64,000 bases of DNA, taken from Phylloscopus collybita. Taxonomy: Eukaryota; Chordata; Aves; Passeriformes; Phylloscopidae. The translations under genes were made by a program, and so were the position numbers. Of this stretch, positions 44,677 through 56,600 are shown piece after piece (position 1 is the first letter of the stretch; each line of letters begins with the position of its first letter). The stretch spans positions 24,161,001-24,225,000 of the forward strand of contig JAJNNQ010000018.1 of the NCBI GenBank assembly GCA_027886175.1. Direction: 5' to 3'. The notes beneath the pieces are model-generated. The model worked only from the letters and a program-made list of their open reading frames with translations, had not been told where the DNA came from and did not search any database.

Positions 44677-47600
44677 GTAAGACCCCCATGTATGTTGACT
44701 TAGGTTCCAACTTCTCAAAACAGTTTTGTTTTTTGCCAGCTCAGCATTTGGGGGCAGCTGAAGATTTCTACAGTTTGTCCTTCAAATGGTCCTCCTGCAA
44801 GTGTTTATTGTCCATTTGTTATGGTATTTTGCTACAAAATCTTTTTTGTAGGTCTTTTGAGTCTCAGAGATATAATTCTGGGTACATTGAAGGATTCTAA
44901 ATTTTCAAACGTTTTCATCTATGCAGCTGTTTAAAAGGAATATCTCATTGAGATGAAAAGATACTTATATAGATACTTACTGGCTGTGTTTGCCAGGTCG
45001 CATGTTACCTTAAATTTTATCAAGAGATACTTGAATTCTGCATATGTTTATGTCACATTTTGTAGCAAATTAAAATCAGTAAATTAGAGAGTTCTTAAGT
45101 ACTGAAGGTCTGAGCCATTCCAGAGCTGTGCTGAGATGCACCATACTCCAGTATATCTGTTGCTCACATGAGTACAATTTTGGCTGCACGTGCAAATGGA
45201 TTCAGGAGGATGAATTAGCTTGGCTACGGTGAGCCAGCAGGTTTGCAAAGGTTGAAGGCTGGTTGCTGGGACATAGTGCTTATGTGTCTTTGTATGACTT
45301 CATCCATAGTTTGGAAGGACTGGTACAAGGTCCAGTTCTCTTGGACTCAGCCTGGCTTGTGATATGCCATACTCAGGGATAGCTTCTACACCCAAACTGC
45401 TCTGGGAGCAGTGGCCAAACTTGTTTGGCTTCTCAGCCAAGTGCTTGAGCACAGTCACTCTGTTCTGAGTTGGATGAATCACCTAAGGATAATTGGGAGT
45501 TGATTGTGTGTGTCTTACTATGCACTAGTATTTCACAATTAGCTTAAGGACGAAAGGGAAGGAAATTTTATTAAGAATAGGCAACAGTTACGCTGCATTG
45601 TTGTAATTTACTGTAGTTCACAAATGCTAAATGAACATACTTTTAATTGTAACAACTTGTTATTAATAAAGTAGCCAGCCTGGTATTAATAAACCAGCCC
45701 TCAACCTTTGCAAACCTGCTGGCTTACCGTACCCAAGCTAATTCATCCTCCTGAATCCATTTGCACTTTTGTGAACTTGGAGGATGCAAGGGCAAATTTC
45801 TGCTAAATATGTTCCTGAAGTGAAGCAGCAAGGCTTGTTTTAGGAGGGGAATAATCTTGTTTGCAAGGAGAATCAAGGATAGTCACTTTACAGGAGTTAA
45901 GGGCAACCTTTTGGAAATTAAAGAACAACATTTGAGTTGTTGACTGTATCGTGTTGATGTTTTGTTTGTGCAGAAAACCTTCCAGAGGTGGAAGGGGAAA
46001 TCTTTGAGTCTGTGAAGCCAGGTCTGTCTGCATACGCTGATCAGCCTGAAAAGGTAAGATTGTCCTTCATTCCCTGGGAGTTGGTTGGGCTTCCGTTACA
46101 TCTTTTAGATTCTACCAAGCAGTTCAGGTATTACTGATTGCAATTGCAAAAAGTCAAGAAGAAATGTAGAAGTTCTGCTGCTGTCTCTCTAAACCTGTTC
46201 CTCTACTTTTGTGAGATAAGTACTACACGAGGAAATAGGAGCTGGTGTTCACAGTGGAACAGTGACTTAAGTAATTGCTTAAATGCTTATATAACTAGAC
46301 TATATGTCTTCGAGATTTTCAAACACAGTGATTCTTGTCTCTAGCAGCATCCATATTCAGTGTTTATTTCCCCTATAGCTACCTCAAATATGAGTAAGTG
46401 CATACTCTCTCATTTACGAATAGTTCTCAGTTCTGAAGTAAGCTGCCATTTTCCAGACCCCTGCACTGACAGGAAGCTCTTTCACAAACTAAAGGAGGTG
46501 CCAGAGAAATTATTAGATACACTATCTTGTGTGCTTTAGCAGCCTTGAAGCTGGGGGCTAGCATTATGGGGATTTCAGGATTCTCATTTTACTCAGTTGA
46601 ATTCAGGAATTTGAGTGTGACACTTCATGGAGAAGTGAATGGATTTGGGATTTTTTTAAACTTTTGTAAGACCACCTATGATTCCAGTAAATCTTGATTG
46701 TTGGGTAGGAGAGGAGAACTTGCCCCAAAAGAAATTTCTAGGCATTTCACAGGAGAGTCTTTATTGCTAATGCCAAACTGTAATTGTTAGAGCAGTGGAA
46801 ATAATTAAGAGCCAGCAGTGATGTCTGTCCCTTGTGTGGTAACCATTGCACAGCTGGCATTTTAATTACAATATTTTCTATGGACACACTTGGAATTGTT
46901 ATGTTGCATTTAGTGAAATCTACAGGTCTCCCCTTGCTTTGGTAGCCTTAGTCAGTAATTGCACCATTTAGTTTCATCATACTGCAGGATGTTTAGATTT
47001 GTCAGGTAATTGGTTCTCTCACCCCCCTCCATACTTTCCAAAAAAATACCTTCTACAAACAATGATATTTATCTTCCCTAAAATATATTTATGAATACAC
47101 CTTTCCTTCCAATGCAGACATTCTGTTTAATGTTCTAATGAGATGTCTGGCATGGGTTTTGTACCATCTTGGGTGCAGGTATCTTCTGCTATTGAATACT
47201 GTTCACACAAGTTTTGAGGGGAAACTGAGAGGCCTATTCTCTGACGCCCTCTAGGAGGAAACCATACAAAAAACATATTTGTCCTTTCAGGGTGCTGAAA
47301 CTGTCAAAACATTGCTGGACATGGCCATAGATGCTGTGCCACCTCATCTCTGGAAAAAGACCCCAGTAGTGTTAAAAGCCACAGCTGGACTTCGCTTGCT
47401 TTCAGAGGAGAAAGCTCAGGCTCTGCTTGCAGAGGTAGTACTAAGTTGTTTTGGATGCACTAGTATTTTCTCCCTGTTTTGTCTTTTTTTTTTTTTTTTT
47501 TTTCATTCAGTTCTCTATTCTGTTTAGCATAGGAGAATTTCATCTCTGAGAAGAGACTGTAATCCCAGGATTGCACAAAACTCGCAGAATTTGTCTGGTC

Positions 47601-50600
47601 CTGAAATCCTCTGTCTTGCTGTGATGGAAGGCATGGAGAGAGACCTACAATACTTATTTTCTTTCTTTCCTAGCCCCTACTCTACACACTTGTCTTATTT
47701 TCTACTGCTGTGTAAAACAAAACTTTGGCACCCTCAGAGCAGAACAAGACTCTGAAGACCAAGAAATCTAATCGCTATTTCTTTCCTCAGGTGAAAGAAG
47801 TCTTTGAGGAATCACCATTTCTTGTTCCAGAGGACAGCGTTGGCATCATGGATGGATCTCATGAAGGTATGTTTTAGGAGGGTTAAAAAGTAAAAGCAAA
47901 GAGAAATGAGAAAAAGAGAGATATCTTAGGAAGATGAGAGGGAAAGAGAAATGGTCCCTAAACTAAGAAGAAAAAAATAAAAGGTTTCTGGCCCTGTTTG
48001 AAACAATCCTTCCTTTCTGAGGTGGTGTTCATTACTTGGTCACCTGTTAGGCTACAAATGCAGATACACAGAGGTTTCACAGGTTTCAGAACAAAACCTT
48101 GTCTCAACAATAAGTACTGTCTGATGCAGGCTGACCAGCTGAAGCCTGCTCTTCGGAACTGGTGTAAAAGAGATGGTGTCCACCTCTGAAAGGCTACATG
48201 ACAATATGTAGCAAGCTGGGAAGCTTATGGAAAGTGCCTTGTAAATTCTGCAATATCAGCATTAAAAATAACCTATTATGATTAGCTCATCAGTTTTCCA
48301 TCTGAAATCGGGAGGATTGTGGATATTATAGGAGAATGAATGATAATTGTCAAGTTCTAAAAATAGATGACTAAATAATAAAATAAGTTAAAAAATATTC
48401 TGGTGAAGAAAATTCAGCAAGTAAAGTAGCAAGGAGGTACTGCAAAATACAAGAAAAGGTGAAATATATTGTAGATTTGGAGTGAACAATGACTTTGCAG
48501 TGCAGAAAAGAACACTGTATCATTCTGGCTACATATCCAGACATGCTACCTTGGAGAGCAAGCAAGTAATAATCATCTGTATGGATGCCTGATGAAAAGA
48601 ACCATCCTGTCATGTTATGTTCAGTTCAGAACATTTCCTTACGGCACATAAATTGCCACTTTGGAAGGTGCCGAAGGAAAGCAAGAAGAATTATCACAGT
48701 GCTTAAACAACTAATAAATGGAGGAAGATTAAAGAACAAAATCTGTCCACGTGGGCCGAGAGAAAAGAAGTACCATAAAGTCTTCAAGTATTTGATAAGT
48801 ATGCTGTAATGGATAGTTTGTCACTATGGATTAATGGGTGAATTGTACAATAGGGAGAGCTGTTGTATTGACAGGAGGTAGGACCAATGAGGCATAACAG
48901 AGCACAGGGTAGCCTGCCAAGTTTATTTAAAATCCCTGCCTCTTCTACTGTCACATGTTAGCCTGTGTTTAGGTGAGAATCATGTCAGTGTCAAGCAAGC
49001 CACTGGAGTCAAAGGAGCTATTTGTGTTTTACTGGTTGCTGTTCTGTCTGTAGTGTAATTATAGAAACTTCAAGATTAAAACACAGAGTGGTGTGAACGC
49101 AGTTTTCAGATTAGGAATTGAAATGGTGGATTGCAAAAATGGGCACAAGGAAACTTGTGCATTGTGTCAGCTCATTTCTTCTTTGTATGTTGTTTGGATA
49201 ATAGATATGATTTGTGTATGCTGCAGCTGCATGGATATTACAAAGTCCTGCCTATTTCAGATCATGAGACTTGTGTGAATCAATAATGCATCATATACAT
49301 TACTTAAGAGTTTGAATTAATCTCTGAGGTCTGGTGTGGTTGGTTTAAGTTAGTAATGACTTCCAGGTAAATAAGTAACTTGTGGAGGGCTGGTAACAGT
49401 GGGCAGGAGATTGTGGGAGTATTCAGTGGTGACTTTTTTTTTCTTTTTTTTCTCTCATTGCAGGAATTTTAGCCTGGATCACTGTGAACTTTTTGACAGG
49501 TAGGTAATTCTGTGTGACTACTCTCTAAACTTGACCTTGAGTCTCTTCTGTGGAGGTGATCACCCTAAGTTTCTCTGCCTTTGCCATGCTTTTCCTCCCC
49601 ACTCTGTCACCGGTGCTAAAGCAGTGGATTGTCTTGGGCAGAGTCTGTAGTAAGAAGGAGACATCTTAACTCTGAAGGTGCCAGAATTTACTCAGATCTT
49701 GGAGGCATTGGCAAGCTGATTTCCCTAACACACTTTGGGGAGTGGTACTACTAACATGTGGGAAACAAGGCCTTGCAGTGTTCTTCATCCCAGTGTGAGC
49801 TGTGCAACTACAGCAGTGTTGCAGGGCATCGTGCCTTAGCACTACTGGTTCTAAGAGCTTCTGGGAGTGCAATCTAGTGAAAAGAAAATCAGTACTCTAG
49901 TAGATAGATGAGCAAGCAAAAAAGCTGCTCTGGGTGAAGAGAAATTATAATAGCTGGTTTGGCTCTTACTGCCCTTCCTTCCCCTACTGCTTTTGACTGG
50001 CTATATGATGGTTACAAAATTTGTGTACTCTCCCTGACGGTCTTCTGCAGGAGATATTTTCTCTCTTACTTTCAGCTTTTGCTTGATACCTAGAGATTTA
50101 TGTGCTTTTGTCTCTTTGGAGAAGAGATTGGAATCAAGGAAGAAAGTTTATGGATCTTTCCATAATACTTTCTGTTTGCCTGTTCTCTCTGAGGTTTTTC
50201 CTTTGAAGGGCAGCTCAGCCCTTCTTCTATTGCTGTGATATTGTGATCACCTGGTGGCTGCCTGAGCATCCACGCAGTGTCTGCATTTCAGCATTTGTGC
50301 ACTTGGGGCTGTTCTGAGCATGGTGTTGTTTGCAGGGCAGCTGTCTGGCCAGAACCAGCAAACTGTTGGGATTCTGGACTTGGGAGGAGCCTCAACCCAA
50401 ATCACATTCCTGCCACGGTTTGAGGTGAGGAGTGCTTAAAAGTGTGTGGGTTGGGACTGCAAGGCTGGTGGAGAGACCTGAGCACTGCTGTACTCTCTGA
50501 TATCACTTTGTCAGCAGTGGCACAAGCAGGACATCTGTGGTTTACAGAACATCTGTATTTCTCTTCCCTTTGAGTTCAGCAGTTGGCTGATAGGCACTTG

Positions 50601-53600
50601 AGGAGCCTGAATAATGAGGAAATAAAAAGAAAGCAGATGAGTAAAACCAAAGAGAAACAGCTTTTGTTTTCTAGACTCAGGCTGGGAAAGCCTCATTAAT
50701 GTTGATATCGCTGTGTATTTAACAAATGTAGAACATTTCTAGGTAGTATTCTTGAATATTAGAAGAAATGTAGGGGCTGGTCTATCTATTTTTTTCTCAT
50801 TCCAGTCTGATAACAGATCTTCACTAAGTTTTCGAGGGGAGGAGTGTTGTATAGGGTAAATTTCTTTAACAGTAGCACAGTCTCTATTTTCTTACCAATT
50901 TCTTCTCATTACTTTTGAGCATTCTGCTCTCTGTCCCTCAGACACCTCTGCTGGATTTGTGATTCTGTAGCTCTTTAGAAACAGAAACAGAAACTTTGAA
51001 CTGGGACCCAAGTCTGCAGTTTGCATGAGAAAATTAAATGAGTAATGGTTATAATTGCATTATAGCAATCTGTACCCTAATATTGTGATGTTTATGTCAC
51101 TCTTTCTGAAGGAGTAATTTCTTTAACATTTTTTGTTTTTAGGACTTGAGATTCTCAAAGGATGTTTGGTGGCCACAAAACACATGGCTTTCACATCAGG
51201 ATATTTTAGTTCTGCAATTGTGTGTTTTGTTGAAACATGACATGCAACCTTATCCTGTTCAGCAAAGCCTCAAGTATACTCTGGGCTTGTCCTCTGTTTT
51301 GTGTTGATAACACCTGCTAAAGTGGGCACTGGACCAACAGGAAAGGGTGTTGCTTGTCAGGGTTTTGGAGAATAAATAGAACTGTGAAATAGGCTGAACT
51401 GCAGCTCAGGATTCAAATGTCCCCTTCAAGCCTTGCAGGAAAAGGCCTGGAGTGTTTGCTGCTGACCAGAACTAATGGTGTGAATTTGTAGGGCAGTGTG
51501 GAGTCAAGGTTCATGTTGCCTGCTTGTACACTATGCCTGCTTCTCACTTGTGTTGTCGAGTTCAAATAAATAAGCTCAGTCTGTTTTGGGGAGTTTTTCC
51601 CATCTGACAGAATTAGGGGGGACGCCTCCCTTTGATTTGCAGTGGGGATTTTTTCCTTCCTGCAATCTGAGACAGTCACGTGTTTGTTCTTGTTTTAGTT
51701 TTGAACAAAATACTGTAATAGTAAGAGATCCATTAATTAAATATGAATTACAAGTTGAGAACACATAATGATAACTGCATGCAGCTGATTTTAATTTCAT
51801 GGCATTTTTGCCAAAGTTAAAAGCAACTGAACACCAGTCATAGTAATTATGAAATTGACTGTCTGGTGTCTGCCTCATTTTTGTGAAAGTAGGGCATGGA
51901 AAAAGACAATTGTTTTCTCCAGACTAATTTTTTTTTTTTGAGGATCTCTCCTTTAAATAGTCTTTTAAGGTTTAGAAACAGAACTCAAAATATGGCAGTC
52001 TGTGTGTATGAGGCCAAGGATGTGACTGCCATTTCAGTGATAATCAACTTGAGACCCAAAACAAAATTTGATTTGTATTTGCTCAGGAGAAGCTCAAGCT
52101 GAATACTGTCAAACTCCTTTCAGCTTTGAGCAGGCTTCCGTCTAGGACTCTAGAAAAAATAACCCAGATCTGGATCTCCTTACGTGAATGGTAACTGCAG
52201 GACTATGCAGCTTCAGTTCTCTCAGAGATTCTGCTGCTTGGCCCAGAATAACAGTGTCTGATATAGCCAAGAAGGGGTGGGACAATGAGGCCATGAGGAG
52301 AGACAGAAACTGAGGGAGTGGACACAAAGAAACAGTAAATGATTGCTAGAGCAGTTCAGCCTTACAAGAGTGTGGTTAGTATGTCAGGAAGCTAGGGCAG
52401 GGTACTAGTGGGATGGAGGTGTGCACAGAGGAAAGACTGTGAGAGGACAAAACTGGAGGTGGTGAGATAAAGAGGGAAGCAGCCCTAAGACTGGGAGTAA
52501 GTGGCCACACTGTTTCTTTGAGTACCAGCAAGACATTTGACGTGGGGAAAATGGGGCCTATACTTGGTATTTTTAATTCTTCTGAATACCTCAGTTTAGG
52601 TGCCTAGTATGACTTGTAGAAGTTCATAGCACTTCCAGTGCAGCTGATTTCGATGGGAATGCTGTACATGTAGAGTAGCATGTAACTGCTCTAGAAAAAT
52701 TCAGGTTACCTGAATTAGAAAGTGTTTTCATCCTGATCTGTTGTGCTTCCCTGTTGTACATTGAAGTAACACAAAGATGCATATAAATAAAATCGGTGTT
52801 AAAAGCTGCAGATATTACAGCAGTGGCACCATTGGAAAACTGTACTTTGTTTTCAAAGCAGATCAGATGAATGTGCAGTAAACTCTATGGGTATATCTGT
52901 GATATTACGTTAAAGTTGGTTATTCTTTGTTGCATAAATAAACTAAAACATTTTTTTCTTTTAATTAACTTTTAGGAAACTCTGAAGGAAACCCCTGGGG
53001 ATTTTCTTACCTCATTTGAAATGTTTAATAGCACCTACAAGCTCTATACACACAGGTGAGGAGCAAAAGACTGCTATTTCCACTGGGAGAATCAGTTTTT
53101 TTGCAGCCCCTGAGCTAACAGCCACATCATCCTGGTACCAGCAGCAGAGACCATGACTTTATTACTACTTATCTGCATGGAACAGTAGAAGTGGAACTTG
53201 ACATTAGTTAGCTGGAAATGTTCCAGGGTCATGGTTAATGTCACTGCAAGGGAATATTAGGCAGTTTGTCAAATGAAGAGAAAGCATTGTGAGCCCATAT
53301 TTAAGGAGAAGAATTCTTATTATTGGAGTCAAGCCAAATATTCTGAAACAAGTAGAAGGGTAGATATTGTGCCAGTAGTCAGAACTAAACATGATCAGAG
53401 ATTTGGAAAGAGGACTTTCCTGAGACTTGTTCCTCCATGGAGTGAACATTACTATCTCAGTCAGTTATAAAATCTGCTTACTTGACAACAGAGCTGGTCT
53501 AATAGTCGTCCTCTCCTGATCCTTACATTTGCTGATTTCTGTAGTCATCAATACAGTCCATTAGATCACCTAAAATAATTGGGATTGAAAAATCATCTCC

Positions 53601-56600
53601 TAAAAATTGAGAGAGAGCTGGAGGTTAGTTTAACGTTCAATATTCTGCAAGTGTTTAAAATTACATTAGAAAAGTGGTAAGTGGCCAAACACAGAGGTGG
53701 GAATGAAAGGGTCAACAAGATTTTAACCTAGCTGTGTTGCTGCAATGTGTGATGACATACTTTCTCATAAGCACTGTTCATATTCTAGCTTATAATGAAT
53801 GTAGCAGTTTCCTGTGGAGTCAAACAGGTGAATTTCACACAAAGCCACGGTTCTCATTTTGTGGGAGGTTCTGCCCCCTGCCCTAAGAGCACATTGTTCT
53901 GTAGGTGTTACATAAGAGTGGCTGCCCTATTCCCCATACACTGAGCACATACCCTTCTTTCTCCCTCATTTTTAAGATGGTGTGTTTTTGCTTTTCATGA
54001 TCTTGTATAAATGCCACATCAGCTCTAACCACTTCCTGCAGTTTTAGACTTATCCATTTTACAACTCTTTGTATTTCTTGGGTTTGTGTCACTCTTTTGG
54101 CCATCAGGGTTGTTCTGGCAAAGGCAGCTCTATTCTATAGAGGGGAGCCTTGTGGGAATCAGAAGGAAATTTGAGGGGTGTTTGAGGACTTTTGGAAGAG
54201 GGATATGGGTGAAGCACACCCGATGTGCAGGAATCAAGACTATAACGTCTGTCTTTGTTGTTCACAGCTATCTAGGGTTTGGACTAAAAGCTGCAAGACT
54301 GGCAACGCTTGGAGCTTTGAATATGGAAGGTATGTTCATATAGTAAAACATTCAAGATTTATGAAGAGATGCTTAGACTTAGCCTTGTGTCAACAGCCCA
54401 TTTCCTGTGTGTTTTCACTTCTGCATCTTGTGCTTTTCTGTTTCTGATGGTATATATTTGTCTGAAAACAGCTACCACTTGTTAAGGAGATGTCTTGGGA
54501 GACAGCTGCTTTTCCCTCTTTTTGAGATCAGCCAGCAGTGACACTTAAGTGCAAATTCTAGAAATGCACACGTGGGAGCATACGAACACCATGGCCAGCC
54601 ACAAACACACAACTTTACAAGCATCCACAGAAGCATAAGCAGCATGAATAGATCCTTTTCCTAAGGATTGCTGCTTAGGCCAAACCCATTTTTTGGCCCC
54701 TCTGGTCTGTGGTGTTCCCCAGACGTGTTGTGTGCACTGCCTAGCCTAGATGGAAGCCCACAAGCACATCACACACCCTAACTCACTAAGCTGAGTGCAT
54801 ACTCACATTTCTGAGTCTTTCCAGCCTCTCACCCAGAGCTTGGGCCTTTTGTCTAGTCTCTGGCCAGCACCTGGGGCCTTTCCACCTTCTGGATTCTTAC
54901 TTGACAGCTAGATGGACTTGTGATAATTACTGGAATGTACTCAAATCAAAAATAGTTGGGAATAGGGATTAAGAAGAAGACAGGACAGACTGCAGTGATT
55001 GGTCACAAGGCTCAGACAGAAAAGCACACGGACCAGCTGCCTGCTTATTTGTGACTGTCTTCTTTTATAGTCCCCTCTGGTTTGCCATCCTTACACTTCC
55101 TTGATCCCTTAATTCCTCCTTTTCCCAGCCTTTGAGCCTTTCCCTAAGCATCCCATAGTAAGTTTTGCTGTCCCACAGTCTGCCTTAAGCATTCTGTTAG
55201 AGGTTTACTTTGTCTGTAAGACCTGTGTGCACAGCAGTAATCATTTTTTCTTCTTATCAGTTACAGTATTTCTGGTTGAACCCCTCAAAGGTATATTCAG
55301 TGGATCCTGCAGTTAGTGGCCATTGATCTCTGTCTTGGAGGTTTTGTCTTCATTGCTCAGTTGCTTTGTTCGTCTTGGTTATCTGCTGTCATTAGGGTTT
55401 GTGCATCTGTGTGTTTATTATCTCTCCTTTCTTGTCTTCTGTGGTGAATAGCCATTATCCAGATACCCTTGTATCATTTATCTCATTAAGAAATGACAAG
55501 CCTGGCTGCTCTGCTGTCTGCAGGACAAAATGGACACAACTTTTCCAGACTTGAGACTGGTTCTTAATTTGTAATTAGTTAGTGCCACATCCATCAACTT
55601 AGATTTTTGTACTTTTGCTTAGACTTTAATGAAGATCTTTAAGCCTTTTCTGGTTCTGCATATTGATTGATAGCTATGTTAAATTCTGTGCTTTCTGACG
55701 CTCCTCTCTACTCTCATTCCAGTTGTGGATGGACAAATGTTCCGCAGTTCTTGTTTGCCAAAGCACTTGGAGGCAGAGTGGCACTTTGGGGGAGTGAAAT
55801 ATCGGTATGGTGGCAACAAAGAAGGTAAGTTAAGGTGACTTGTTTCTTTTACAATGTCTTATCTCCAGAATCTGAGTTTTTCTTTGTCAAATATTTCCTC
55901 AGCTGACTGATGATGATTGGGATAGGAAGGATAGCTGTGCAGTTGTAGAGGATGACTTCTGAGAAATATAGATTAAAATCTGAAGCTGTAAGAGTAGCTG
56001 CCCTGTACTCCTGTCCTCTGACTGTGATCTCTTATTACAAATCAGACCTTTATGGGAAATGTTGAGAATTACTTGTCCAAATAAGAGAGGTTTTTCTGAG
56101 GCTTTGAGCAAAGTAAAAAAATTCTGTCTGTGTTAGGGTACAAACATTTTGGCCTACCAGTTAATCTCACTTGTGGAATGGTTTCTGAAGTCTCTAATAA
56201 TAATAAGTCTCTAATGCTGCATAGAGAGCATGAGTCTGCTGCCATTGTAGACTTGAACAGGTTGGGAAACATGAGAGCTGATTTGCAGATTTGATATGTG
56301 TGGAGTGGGCTGGTAAAATTACAATGTGATGGGGAGAGAAAGCAAGGTTTTATCTAAGAGGTGGCAGCTGACCACCTGGTGACCACGGAACATGTCAATG
56401 GGAGTTTTGTCTGACATGGAAGTAGTTTGTGTGGCACTTCTGTCAGACAAGCAGTGATCTGCTCTAACCAGTTCTACTTGATGAGATTTTAGAGTCCTTG
56501 CCTGCGTGTAGGTGCCCTGTTTGATTACAGAAGGGATATATAAGCTCTTGTTCTGATGCTTTCATATCTGCTTCTTTTATTTTTCATCCTTTTGCCACTA

